DNA of 64,000 nucleotides from Methanoregula sp. (GTDB lineage: Archaea; Halobacteriota; Methanomicrobia; Methanomicrobiales; Methanospirillaceae). The stretch covers positions 1-64,000 of the forward strand of contig NZ_JAQTQD010000009.1 of the NCBI RefSeq assembly GCF_028712425.1, in the 5' to 3' direction. Of the stretch, positions 29,279-38,610 are shown piece after piece. The translations under genes were made by a program, and so were the position numbers. Numbering within the stretch: position 1 is the first letter of the stretch; each line of letters opens with the position of its first letter. The notes below the pieces were generated by a model, which worked only from the letters and a program-made list of their open reading frames with translations, was not told the origin of the DNA and made no database searches.

Positions 29279-29521
29279 TTGGTGGTCCTTTTGACCGAAC
29301 AGAAAACCTACAATGCCGGCCAGAAAGTAGGGCCTGGCAAATATGTCTGCATCGACTGCGGAAAAGAGCTGACGCTCGACAAGAGCGAGCAGGACCTCCG
29401 GAAGTGTCCGGCCTGTGCCTGCGAAGAGTACCAGTGCTTCCCGATGACGCACATCCGCCCGGACATCAAGTCCGCGGATGATGTCAAGAACCCGCCCAAG
29501 CGGGGAAAGAGCAACATTTAA
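29279..29521 (+). CDS. Zinc-ribbon protein
   Basis: [37 protein letters not shown]-like ccatatatatc about 27 nt upstream; non-ATG start. Confidence 0.7.
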   Translation: MVVLLTEQKTYNAGQKVGPGKYVCIDCGKELTLDKSEQDLRKCPACACEEYQCFPMTHIRPDIKSADDVKNPPKRGKSNI

Positions 29522-29624
29522 TCCCATATTTTCTTTTCGCACCGACCGTGTGAACGCTGGTGCCCTGCCGGGAATCGCCGGCATGAAGATGCGTACCAGG
29601 ACCAGGCAGGATCATGGAGACAGC

Positions 29625-29750
29625 ATGGTGAATGTTTCAAAGGAAGGACAGGTCTTCAAGTGCGAGATCTGTGGTAACGTTGTTGTGGTGAAAGAGGCAG
29701 GCGGTGGAGAACTGATCTGCTGCGGCGAACCCATGGTTTTGGAGGAGTAA
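29625..29750 (+). CDS. Desulforedoxin/desulfoferrodoxin N-terminal-like FeCys4 protein
   Basis: [28 protein letters not shown]. Confidence 0.85.
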   Translation: MVNVSKEGQVFKCEICGNVVVVKEAGGGELICCGEPMVLEE

Positions 29751-29753
29751 ACA

Positions 29754-30191
29754 ATGGTAGTGAAGAAAAAAATTGTCAGAAAAACCCCCGCAAAGAAGCC
29801 GGTGGCAAAGAAAGTCCCGGTAAAAAAGCCGGCGGTGAAGGCAGCTGCGGGAAGGGGACTGAAGAAGCTTGAGACGAAGATTGGCAAGGTGCCGAAGTTC
29901 TTCAAGGAACTGACCACGAACGAGCCCGAGATGTTCAAGATGGTGATGCGGTTTGAGGAGCACATCTGGGACGACGGGGCGATCTCGAAGAAGACCAAGA
30001 AGCTGATTGCCATCGCGATCGCTGCGGCCCTCCGGGACCAGCACGCGGTCCGCGCCCAGCTGGCCGGCGCCGCAAACCTTGGCGTCACCAAGAGAGAGAT
30101 CGAGGAGGCACTCCGCGTCACGTTCCTCCTCTCGGGCATGCCCGCCTACGTGTACGGCAAGGCCCAGCTTGATGAAGTTATGAAGAAGTAA
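29754..30191 (+). CDS. Carboxymuconolactone decarboxylase/AhpD-like protein with Lys/Ala/Pro-rich N-terminal tail
   Basis: TKKLIAIAIAAALRDQHAVRAQLAGAANLGVTKREIEEAL; N-terminal VVKKKIVRKTPAKKPVAKKVPVKKPAVKAA. Confidence 0.85.
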   Translation: MVVKKKIVRKTPAKKPVAKKVPVKKPAVKAAAGRGLKKLETKIGKVPKFFKELTTNEPEMFKMVMRFEEHIWDDGAISKKTKKLIAIAIAAALRDQHAVRAQLAGAANLGVTKREIEEALRVTFLLSGMPAYVYGKAQLDEVMKK

Positions 30192-30283
30192 CAACCTTTT
30201 TTCGGTTTTTTATCCGGCAGATTCCCCCCTCTTCCGGAATCGCGGGGTTCATCTCTTCCCGGGACAATCCGGTACGGAAGACC

Positions 30284-30937
30284 ATGGCAGAGAAGATCCC
30301 GGGAACAGATGACGCCGGCAAAAAACCGATCCTGACCGATCCGCCCTTCTATCTCAAGGAGTTCGAACAGTCATACCGCTACATCATCGACGAGTACGCG
30401 GTTGCACCAAAAGATATCGCCATCTTCATGCCCTGTGCTGTCAGAAAACCGTACAGTGCAAGCCCGAGCCACCAGTAGATCCGGATGGTCATCTCGCAGG
30501 TCTTTTCAGAGCCCCAGTACCATATCGTCATCTTCGGCACCTGCGGGATCGTCCCTGCTGAGCTCGAGGAGATGTACCCATACGCCCACTACAAGTACAT
30601 GCTCGGGAAATGCAAAGACAAAAAGGTCCTGGACGACTTCCTCCGTATCGAGACCGACCGGGTGGCAGCATACCTGGAAAAGACACGGGACACGTACACG
30701 TACCGGATCGCGTACTGTATCGGGCTCTTCCGCGAGGCGCTCATCCGCGGATCGGAAAAGTCCGGCGTGAAGATCGACCTGCTCCTTCCCACCCGGGACA
30801 TGATCGACAAGATCATTGAGGAGGGGGACTGTGTCTTTGAGGAGGGCAGCCTCTCGATGGGCGAGTACCTGGGTGAGTTCACCGACGAGCTTATCCGGTT
30901 CCGGAATGCGCATTGCGGGCAGGCCCGGAAGGACTGA
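30284..30937 (+). pseudogene. DUF5591/ArcS-like ORF interrupted by an in-frame TAG at 30476-30478
   Basis: 30284-30478 (FMPCAVRKPYSASPSHQ*) and 30485-30937 (IRMVISQVF...IVIFGTCGIVPAELEEMYPYAHYKYMLGKC...) are in the same frame and form one continuous domain. Confidence 0.65.
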
Positions 30938-31002
30938 GCACACACGGATGCCTCCCGACAGCATCCAATTGTTTTTGAACACGGATGACCTAGAACACAG
31001 TA

Positions 31003-31617
31003 ATGACAATCAAGGTCCTTGCCTTTGCCGGGAGCCCGCGCCGGCACGGGAACTCAGAGACGCTGCTCGACTGGGTGCTTGCCCCGATGGCAATGGACCC
31101 GGAGGTAGCAGTAGAGAAAGTCCCGCTCACCGAGGCGAACATCAACATCTGCCGGGGGTGCAATGCCTGCGAGAAGCTGAACAAGTGCGTCCAGCGCGAC
31201 GGGATGGACACCTATCACGATAAAATCGTCGACGCGGATATTATTCTCCTCTCTTCGCCGATCTTCTGCATGGGGATCGCTTCCCTGCCCAAGGCACTCA
31301 TCGACCGGATGCAGGTCTTCCGGTCCCGGAAATTCGTGCTCAAACTCCCGGTTGTCCCACCTGAACGGAGAGGAAAGCGCCTCGGGGTGTTCCTCTCAAC
31401 TGCCGGCCAGGACTGGCCCCATGTCTTCGATGCCGCCATCCCTTCCGTCAAGTGCTTCTACCATGTCATCGACATAAAAGACGCAGACATCAGCTACCTC
31501 ATGATCAATAACGTGGACGAGAAGGGCGCAATCGAGAAACACCCGACAGCAAAAGGCGATGCCGAGAAGCTCGGGAAAGCCATGCTCGCCGAGATCAAAA
31601 CACGGCTCGCTGCATAA
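31003..31617 (+). CDS. Flavodoxin-family protein
   Basis: VLAFAGSPRRHGNSETLLDWVL...NICRGCNACEKLNKCVQRDGM...LLSSPIFCMGIASLPKALIDRMQ. Confidence 0.88.
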   Translation: MTIKVLAFAGSPRRHGNSETLLDWVLAPMAMDPEVAVEKVPLTEANINICRGCNACEKLNKCVQRDGMDTYHDKIVDADIILLSSPIFCMGIASLPKALIDRMQVFRSRKFVLKLPVVPPERRGKRLGVFLSTAGQDWPHVFDAAIPSVKCFYHVIDIKDADISYLMINNVDEKGAIEKHPTAKGDAEKLGKAMLAEIKTRLAA

Positions 31618-31624
31618 GGATACC

Positions 31625-32296
31625 ATGACCGTCACTGTTCTCGGGATATCGGGGAGCCCGCGCCGGCACGGAAACACCGAGACGCTGCTCGACAGTTTCC
31701 TGGACGGGGCAAAAGCCGCGGGTGCTGCAGTGGAGAAGGTTGTCTTAAAGGACCTCGATTACTCGGCCTGCCGGGGGTGCAATGCCTGCCACAAGGACGG
31801 CAACTGCATCGTGAAAGACGATGCCGTCCCGCTCTTCGAGAAGATGATGGCCACCGATATCGTGGCGGTGGCATCGCCGATCTACAGCATGGGGATAACG
31901 GCCCAGCTCAAGGGGTTCATCGACCGGGGGCAGTACCTCTGGGCGCGGCGGTTCGTGACGAAAACGCTGGAGTTCTCCCCGGAGCACCTGGCCCGGCACA
32001 AGGGGATCTTCATCTCCACGGCGGGGCAGAACTGGGACCATGTCTTTGACGGGGCATACCCTTCCCTCACGGCCCTCTTCCACGATGCGGGGTTCGACTA
32101 CTATGACAATATCGTGGCCAACAACATGGACGAACACAAGGGGATCAAAAACCACCCGTCGGCCCTGAAAGAGGCATTCGACAAGGGGCAGAACGTCGTT
32201 GCCTTGTTAAAAGATATAAACAAAGAGAGAGGAGTGCTCAGATCAGCATCCAGAGATGGTAGTACGCAGCAACGAGCGTACCGAATGCTGCGATAA
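31625..32296 (+). CDS. Flavodoxin-family protein (tandem paralogue)
   Basis: VLGISGSPRRHGNTETLLDSFL...ACRGCNACHKDGNCIVKDD...VAVASPIYSMGITAQLKGFIDRGQ. Confidence 0.88.
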   Translation: MTVTVLGISGSPRRHGNTETLLDSFLDGAKAAGAAVEKVVLKDLDYSACRGCNACHKDGNCIVKDDAVPLFEKMMATDIVAVASPIYSMGITAQLKGFIDRGQYLWARRFVTKTLEFSPEHLARHKGIFISTAGQNWDHVFDGAYPSLTALFHDAGFDYYDNIVANNMDEHKGIKNHPSALKEAFDKGQNVVALLKDINKERGVLRSASRDGSTQQRAYRMLR

Positions 32297-32900
32297 TGAG
32301 CACGAAGAAGATGGGAATACTCCACGCAAACACTTTTCTCCCGTCGAGAATGCTGATCGGCAGGAGGTTGAACGCGGCGATCATCGCATTGATCTGCACG
32401 CCGGCAATGCCGATCATGGCAAGGAGGCTGCCGCTTAACAGCCCGGCTTTCCCTCCGGCAAGGAAGAAGAGGGCTGCAAAGACGACGCAGAGGAGGAGGT
32501 TCACAACCGGCCCGGCTGCCGAGATGATCCCGTTCTCCCGTTTCGTCAGGGGGCGCCCGTCCCGCGAATAGATGACCGTTGCACCCGGTGCCGCAAAGAC
32601 AAAGCCGGCCAGCGCCGCCATGATAACCGCAACAAGGAGCATGGTGTTGTCCTTGACAAACTCCGTCCAGTAACCGAACCGGATCGCCACGAACTTGTGC
32701 GCCATCTCGTGGAGAATGAAACCGATCCCGACTGTCAGAAGAGAGATCCCGAAATATATCAGGGCCGTGACCGGGCTGATGGCATTAAAGGAGCCCATGA
32801 GGCCATACGGGGTGATGTTGATGATGGTAAACGATACTGCAATGGCTATCCAGGCAATAAAGAGATCCGCTTCTTCGCGCCGGCTGATACGTTCGAGCAT
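32238..32900 (-). CDS. M50-family site-2-type metalloprotease-like membrane protein
   Basis: Multiple TMs with HEMAHKFVAIRFG (HExxH) and NLLPISILDGRKV; start chosen at MLERISRREEADLF. Confidence 0.85.
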   Translation of the reverse strand: MLERISRREEADLFIAWIAIAVSFTIINITPYGLMGSFNAISPVTALIYFGISLLTVGIGFILHEMAHKFVAIRFGYWTEFVKDNTMLLVAVIMAALAGFVFAAPGATVIYSRDGRPLTKRENGIISAAGPVVNLLLCVVFAALFFLAGGKAGLLSGSLLAMIGIAGVQINAMIAAFNLLPISILDGRKVFAWSIPIFFVLIIAAFGTLVAAYYHLWMLI

Positions 32901-32996
32901 GGTGACACCGGGATTCGTAGTTTTAGTCCCGTACGTTCTTTGGCGTCCCGCTTCGTAAGCATTACGTTTATGCAAAAGAGAAGAAGAGTACATGGT

Positions 32997-33281
32997 ATGT
33001 CCCTCGATCATGTCCGTAACGAGATCGCGAAGGTGGACCGGGATATCATCGCACTCATCGCGAAACGGCAGGAGCTGGCCAAAAGCGTTGCGGCCATCAA
33101 GATACGTGAAGGGATCGCCATCCATGACGGGAAACGAACCGCCGAAGTCTTACAAACTGTCTTTGAGCAGGCCGTCGAGAACCGGATCGATCCCGTTGCC
33201 GTCCAGAAGATATTCGAGATCCTCATCGCCATGAGCGAGGAGCGCCAGCGGGAGTGCTCCGGGGACGGCAACCTGCCGTGA
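32997..33281 (+). CDS. Chorismate mutase (AroQ type)
   Basis: MSLDHVRNEIAKVDRDIIALIAKRQELAKSVAAIKIREGIAIHDGKRTAEVLQ. Confidence 0.88.
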   Translation: MSLDHVRNEIAKVDRDIIALIAKRQELAKSVAAIKIREGIAIHDGKRTAEVLQTVFEQAVENRIDPVAVQKIFEILIAMSEERQRECSGDGNLP

Positions 33282-33332
33282 CCTCCCGGAGGCCGGGCAG
33301 GACTTTTTCATTTACCAAAAAAGAGATGATGA

Positions 33333-34916
33333 TTAGTAATACCGGTAGATCAGCCCGGCAATGCTCCCGAGATCGATCCCTACCGATGTTCCGTTGACTG
33401 TATCCGAGATCGGTACGTTGTTGACGTACTCAGCAAAGACAAGCCGCTTCCCGCTTTTAGTATCAACATAACCGGCAAGACCTTTTGATATCAGGATGTT
33501 CCGGCCTTCATTCAGGGGGTCCGGGTAGCTGTAGGTACCTGTCTTCGCGTATACGCGTCCGCAGGCCGGATTGCCGGGTGCACAGTGCTGGACAGTCGAG
33601 CCATCGACACCGAGGATCGGCTGGGCCCTGATATACTGGTCGGCATACGGCCGCTTGCTCACCAGAGTCAGCAGCTGTGCCACAGCAGACGGTGAGACAA
33701 AGTCCACGCGATCTCCTCCGGCGCCGTCGCCAAGCGACAGGGCAGTCGTATCGAGGCCCAAGGACCGGAGGACCCTGCCTTCTTTCAGCATCCCGTCATA
33801 ATAAGCGGTCTTGTTGTCGGCAAGGGCCAGCAGCATGACGTAGTAGTTGGCATGCATGTTCTGTGAAACCTTGAGTGTCAGCTTCACATCCTCGGAAAGG
33901 GGCGGGGAGGTGAGTTCTGCCACTTTCTTTGCACCTGTGTAACTTCCTTCTGCCGGGAGTTTTACTGCCGGGTTGTCACCGGTCACCGGCGCGGTTACTG
34001 TGATGCCCTGCCGTTGTAAGGCCTCGATGAAGAGCGAGCGGGAGAATGCGGCAGGGTCCAGGATGGCGGCCGACTTGTTGACCGTACCAGCATCAGCGGC
34101 GATCGTCCCGACGAGCGTGATGGTGCCTAGGGGCACTTCCCCGGTATCGAGCAGAGTTTTTGACCCGGCCGGCCCGGTGGTTGCCTGGTTGTCAAATTTG
34201 TACAACGATGTCTGCGGGCGCATGACTACGGTCGGTGCGGTCCCGGGCGCACCCGGCGTAATGCTGAGGTCAACGATGTTCTCGTTGATGACGATCGGGG
34301 AGAGGAGAGCCATGACATCACCCTGGTAATTCTCAAACAGGCGGTCATCGATGACCACATCGGATACCTTCGTGATGCCGGCAGCCTTCACCTGCCGGGC
34401 AAGGTCGTTGAGACCTGATACGGGGTCGGTCTTTGTCAGGAGCGCGCCCGATTCGCTGTGATCGCTGTCTGTGAACTCGATAGTCCCATCGGGAAGCGTT
34501 CTCCCGCCCATGGTCGGGTCGCCACTTGCTACGAGGACGAGATTCCCGTCAAGGTTCCCGTTCGTGTCAGCCTTCCCCACAGCATAGACCGGGGTCTTGA
34601 ACCGGTAGTCCGGGCCAAGGGCTTCAAGCACGGCGGCTGACGAGAAGAGCTTTGTTGTCGATGCCGGGATAAACATCCTGTCGGCATTCTTTGCGTACAG
34701 TGTCTGGCCGGTTGATGGGTCGACAACAATGAGCCCCCAGCTCGCGTGGGAATACTGGAGCGCCGAGGTGATCGCGGAAAGGTCTTTTTCGAACCCGGAT
34801 TGGCTGGTTGTTGCAGGGTTTGCGGTACCGGAGCATCCCGCTGCTGCAATAAGCAGGACAAGCAGGAGGCCCATGGACAAGCCGGTCAGGTACCGGTCGT
34901 GCAGTTCTGGAGACAT
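33333..34916 (-). CDS. D-alanyl-D-alanine carboxypeptidase/endopeptidase (PBP4, S13 family) lipoprotein
   Basis: Lipobox IAAAGCSG; SxxK FIPASTTKLFSSAAVLEALGPDYRFKT; SxN LKVSQNMHANYY (SQN); KTG YAKTGTYSYPDPLNEG. Confidence 0.93.
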   Translation of the reverse strand: MSPELHDRYLTGLSMGLLLVLLIAAAGCSGTANPATTSQSGFEKDLSAITSALQYSHASWGLIVVDPSTGQTLYAKNADRMFIPASTTKLFSSAAVLEALGPDYRFKTPVYAVGKADTNGNLDGNLVLVASGDPTMGGRTLPDGTIEFTDSDHSESGALLTKTDPVSGLNDLARQVKAAGITKVSDVVIDDRLFENYQGDVMALLSPIVINENIVDLSITPGAPGTAPTVVMRPQTSLYKFDNQATTGPAGSKTLLDTGEVPLGTITLVGTIAADAGTVNKSAAILDPAAFSRSLFIEALQRQGITVTAPVTGDNPAVKLPAEGSYTGAKKVAELTSPPLSEDVKLTLKVSQNMHANYYVMLLALADNKTAYYDGMLKEGRVLRSLGLDTTALSLGDGAGGDRVDFVSPSAVAQLLTLVSKRPYADQYIRAQPILGVDGSTVQHCAPGNPACGRVYAKTGTYSYPDPLNEGRNILISKGLAGYVDTKSGKRLVFAEYVNNVPISDTVNGTSVGIDLGSIAGLIYRYY

Positions 34917-35077
34917 GACATCAGACTGTATCTCTTCTGCAATCTATCATAAATTATATGAAATGATTTTTTGCCATTTCCGATGAGAAAATTCTATTTC
35001 TGTCGAGAATTATGTCTTTTTTCAGGGATAAACCGATTATTTTATCATTATTTAATTTAATGATCAGGTGATTTATC

Positions 35078-36268
35078 ATGCCCGGCAAGAGCACATTTCT
35101 CTTCATTGTAATCGTCATCGCACTCCTCCTCGCTGCAGGGTGCGCCCAGTCCCAGCAGGCATCCTCAAGACAACCGCCTGCCACGGCGGCTCCGACCGCG
35201 ACAACTCCTTCTGTCACGATCACCGTCCCGTTCGGGCCCATCCCGGTCGAGAGCATGAACGGTGTCAACATTGCCTACGAACTCGAGTTTTCCGGTATGG
35301 AGAACATGTCCTTTGTGCCGGAGAAGGTCGAGGTCATCGACGCAGCCACCGGCAAGGTCCTGTACTCGCCGAACGCTTCGGTACTTGCCAAATTATCCCA
35401 TCGCGCCTCCGTCCCGCCGCCGACAGCAGCCGAGATGCAGAATGGTACCGCCAGGATTACCAAACCCCGGATCTCCGTCTGGTTCGTAATCAGCCCCGAC
35501 GCAGTGCCGGAACGGCTCACGCACCGGGTCACGCTGAACAGGACCGCCGACAATCTCACAGCACTCACCCTTACCGGAGGGGACGTCATGGTGCAAAAGA
35601 ACCTCAAACCGGTTGTTGTCGACTCCCCGGTCCGGGGCCCCGGCTGGGCAGTCCTGGAGACGACCTCCCCTATGGTCCACCACGTTACAAGCCAGATCAC
35701 CATGTCCGGCGTCACCCGCGTCCCCCAGCGGTACGCACAGGACTTCCTCTATCTCGACCCGGTTACCGGGAAGGCATACCATGACGACATGACCATCGCC
35801 CGGAACTTTTACGGCTTCGAAAAAGAACTTTTTGCCGTCAGTAACGGGACCGTTTCCTATGCCCGGGACGGCATCCCGGACATCGAGATCACCACGCAGA
35901 AACCGGCTCCCTCCTTTGACACTGCGCTGGGGAACGGGGTTGTCATTGACCTCGGAAACAACAAGTACGCATGTTACGGCCACATGGTCAACGGGTCCGT
36001 CCGGGTAAAGACGGGCGATACTGTTACGACAGGACAGGTGATCGGCCTGATGGGCAACACCGGCAACTCCGATGCCCCGCACCTCCACTTCCAGGTCATC
36101 ACGGGCAGCTCGTCACCCCTGGGTGGCGAGGGTTACCCCATCGTGTACCGTTCATTCGCCATCACCGGTACATTCGACGAAGATGCTATTGTCGGCATGT
36201 CCTTTGCCACACCAATCCCCCAGCAGGAACGAATCATGGAGAACGATGTCATTGTGAGTTTTCCATGA
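35078..36268 (+). CDS. M23-family (LytM-like) peptidase lipoprotein
   Basis: Lipobox LLAAGCAQS; YACYGHMVNGSVRVKTGDTVTTGQVIGLMGNTGNSDAPHLHFQV. Confidence 0.88.
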   Translation: MPGKSTFLFIVIVIALLLAAGCAQSQQASSRQPPATAAPTATTPSVTITVPFGPIPVESMNGVNIAYELEFSGMENMSFVPEKVEVIDAATGKVLYSPNASVLAKLSHRASVPPPTAAEMQNGTARITKPRISVWFVISPDAVPERLTHRVTLNRTADNLTALTLTGGDVMVQKNLKPVVVDSPVRGPGWAVLETTSPMVHHVTSQITMSGVTRVPQRYAQDFLYLDPVTGKAYHDDMTIARNFYGFEKELFAVSNGTVSYARDGIPDIEITTQKPAPSFDTALGNGVVIDLGNNKYACYGHMVNGSVRVKTGDTVTTGQVIGLMGNTGNSDAPHLHFQVITGSSSPLGGEGYPIVYRSFAITGTFDEDAIVGMSFATPIPQQERIMENDVIVSFP

Positions 36269-36327
36269 ACCCGCAGGCTAAACACACTGTTGTTCGTGCG
36301 GAGAGAAAATCTAAGGGGGAATCCAGA

Positions 36328-37896
36328 ATGTCAGCGACGTTGCGGTTCCTTCCTGTTTTCCTCGTACTGGCGGCAGTGCTTGCCGCAGGGTGCACACAGC
36401 AGGGGTCTGCCCCGCAGCAGGTAACGGCACCGGCCATCACGCCCGCAGGAGCGGGCCAAGCGGCGGACGCAAGCCAGCTCATCCCGCAGTTCGATGCCTA
36501 TGCAGAGAAGACGTTCAACCAGAGCGGTGTCGTGGGAATGGCGGTTGCCATTGTCAAAGACGACAAGGTCGTCTATCTCCGAACTTTTGGCGTGAAGAAT
36601 GCAACAACGAAAGAACCGGTTGGCCCGGACACCCGGTTCCAGCTTGCCTCCATCTCCAAATCCGTGACCGGGACCATGATCGCGGAGATGGTCGGGAACG
36701 GCGAACTCTCGTGGGACGATACGATCGTGTCGGTGAATCCCGCGTTCCGGCTCTCCGACCCGTACGTCACAGAGCACGTCACGTTCCGGGATCTTATGTC
36801 GCACCGCTCGGGCCTGCCGGAGTACGGTGCCGACGATCTCCAGAATGACCTGAAGTACTCCCGGCAGGAGATCATGGACCGGCTCCCGTACCTCGGACTT
36901 ACCGGCGCGTTCCGCTCATCGTACGCCTATTCCAATATCGGGATTACGATCACGGGAGTGACTGCGGCGATGAAAGCCAAAAAAACCTATGAGGATCTCG
37001 TTGCCGAGCGGATCTTCACTCCGGCTGGTATGTACAACACGAGCGCCCGGTTCAGAGACTTTATCGCATCACCAGACCGCGTGGAGCTGTACCCGATGCA
37101 AGAGGGGACTCCGGTTGCCGGGCCACCCGTGGACGATGACATCAACTCTCCGGCCGGCGGAGTGAGTTCCACGATCAATGACATGGTACGGTACGCCCGC
37201 CTGCAGGCAAATGGTGGTTCCCTTGACGGGAAACAGGTTGTCAATGCCAGCACCCTTAGGGAGTCACACTCGCCCCAGTACATCAAGAGTTATTCCGGGG
37301 CCGCGATGACCGGCTCCGGCATGGGCTGGAACACCTTCCTGGACGGCGGCCGCAGTCGTATTGAGAAGGACGGTATGTTCTCCCAGGGCACAGCCACGAT
37401 CATCACGGTCTGGCCCGAAGAGAAGATGGCGCTTGTTGTCTTAACCAACAAATTCCCGGAAGGCAATGTCGTTGCAGGGAGTCTCAGCAATGCCTGGAAC
37501 AACCTGTATTACAACGGCAGGATAGGGAAGGACTGGTATGCCGTGGCACAACAGGAACTGCAGGCATTTTTCGACAGCATGGCACACGAAACGCAGCAGA
37601 AACCGGTGAACCCGCAGCCACACCGCGACCTGAAGTATTACACCGGGTCCTACACGAAGGACTATTACGGTACGGCGAGGGTCGTGGAAGAGTCAGGTAT
37701 TCTCCAGGTGTACCCGCCGGGCCACAGCACGACGCCGTTCGCCCTTGAACCATATGACGGCGACGCGTTCCGCGAAGAGATCTCGGGGGTCCTCGTGAAG
37801 TTCAGCGCCGGAACCGGTGCAAATGCCACAGGTGTCTGGTTCACGCGCTACGAGGCGCCCGGGCGGAGCGGGGCATTTATCCGGGCCGGCATGTAA
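36328..37896 (+). CDS. Serine hydrolase, beta-lactamase/S12 family lipoprotein
   Basis: Lipobox VLAAGCTQQ; FQLASISKSVTGTMIAEMV (SxxK), SYAYSNIG (YSN), FRDLMSHRSGLP. Confidence 0.92.
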   Translation: MSATLRFLPVFLVLAAVLAAGCTQQGSAPQQVTAPAITPAGAGQAADASQLIPQFDAYAEKTFNQSGVVGMAVAIVKDDKVVYLRTFGVKNATTKEPVGPDTRFQLASISKSVTGTMIAEMVGNGELSWDDTIVSVNPAFRLSDPYVTEHVTFRDLMSHRSGLPEYGADDLQNDLKYSRQEIMDRLPYLGLTGAFRSSYAYSNIGITITGVTAAMKAKKTYEDLVAERIFTPAGMYNTSARFRDFIASPDRVELYPMQEGTPVAGPPVDDDINSPAGGVSSTINDMVRYARLQANGGSLDGKQVVNASTLRESHSPQYIKSYSGAAMTGSGMGWNTFLDGGRSRIEKDGMFSQGTATIITVWPEEKMALVVLTNKFPEGNVVAGSLSNAWNNLYYNGRIGKDWYAVAQQELQAFFDSMAHETQQKPVNPQPHRDLKYYTGSYTKDYYGTARVVEESGILQVYPPGHSTTPFALEPYDGDAFREEISGVLVKFSAGTGANATGVWFTRYEAPGRSGAFIRAGM

Positions 37897-37903
37897 CCAT
37901 CTC

Positions 37904-38542
37904 TCATTTCCCGAACCTTTTTTCCCTGTTCCCACCAGACCATGCCTTCAGGATATCGAGATCACGCTTCTTCGTCGCCCTGCTCAGCGCCTGGGCCCGG
38001 GTCAGCATCCGTTCCTGGAGGAAATCATACTCGCAGACGATCCGTGAATTCCGGAGCAGGGTTGCACGGATCGGGTGGTGCCGGAAGATCACGTCCTCTT
38101 GCCGGCTGACATACCATTCTACTCTCCGGAACGTGAGCCAGTCGAGCTTCATGGCCAGCGTTGCATGGAACTGGAAATCTTCGGCAGGGACGAGATCGTA
38201 ATCCCGCAGCGAACAGTACGGTGCAAGGGCCTGCGACATGGCGTAGCGGAACTGCTTCAGGGTTTCGTCAGGGGTGACTGTGACATAGACTACCCGCGTA
38301 TCGCCAAAAACACCATACCCCCCAAGCTCGTAGTTCGGAACCTTCCGTACTCCCGAGCAGGTCCGGGTGAAATCCGCCACCAGCCGATCTTCGTTGTCCG
38401 TTGAAAATGGACCCGCAAGGGTGATGTGGGGTGCGATCAGGTAGTTTTCAAGCCGGAACTGATCCCTGAGGCGGTTGGAGAGATCGCTGATCTGCTGTTT
38501 CACCGGCCCCATCAGGCGGATGTCGATAAGGTAGCGGGTCAT
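37904..38542 (-). CDS. 2'-5' RNA ligase/cyclic phosphodiesterase family protein
   Basis: Two HxT motifs: APHITLAGPF and FQFHATLAMK. Confidence 0.82.
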   Translation of the reverse strand: MTRYLIDIRLMGPVKQQISDLSNRLRDQFRLENYLIAPHITLAGPFSTDNEDRLVADFTRTCSGVRKVPNYELGGYGVFGDTRVVYVTVTPDETLKQFRYAMSQALAPYCSLRDYDLVPAEDFQFHATLAMKLDWLTFRRVEWYVSRQEDVIFRHHPIRATLLRNSRIVCEYDFLQERMLTRAQALSRATKKRDLDILKAWSGGNREKRFGK

Positions 38543-38610
38543 GCCCCCGGGCTCCCCCTGTCGTGCATTCTTTCAGACGGAACTGCTGTCATGAGAAAAA
38601 TGGCGGAGGA

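Noticed and set aside
30476-30478. TAG read as pyrrolysine
   Set aside because: Kept only as a low-probability option: no pyl genes are visible in the window, and Methanomicrobiales are not known for pyrrolysine use. Nonsense mutation or sequencing error is more likely.
33571-34329. Plus-strand ORFs inside the PBP4 gene
   Set aside because: Antisense shadow ORFs with no domain evidence.
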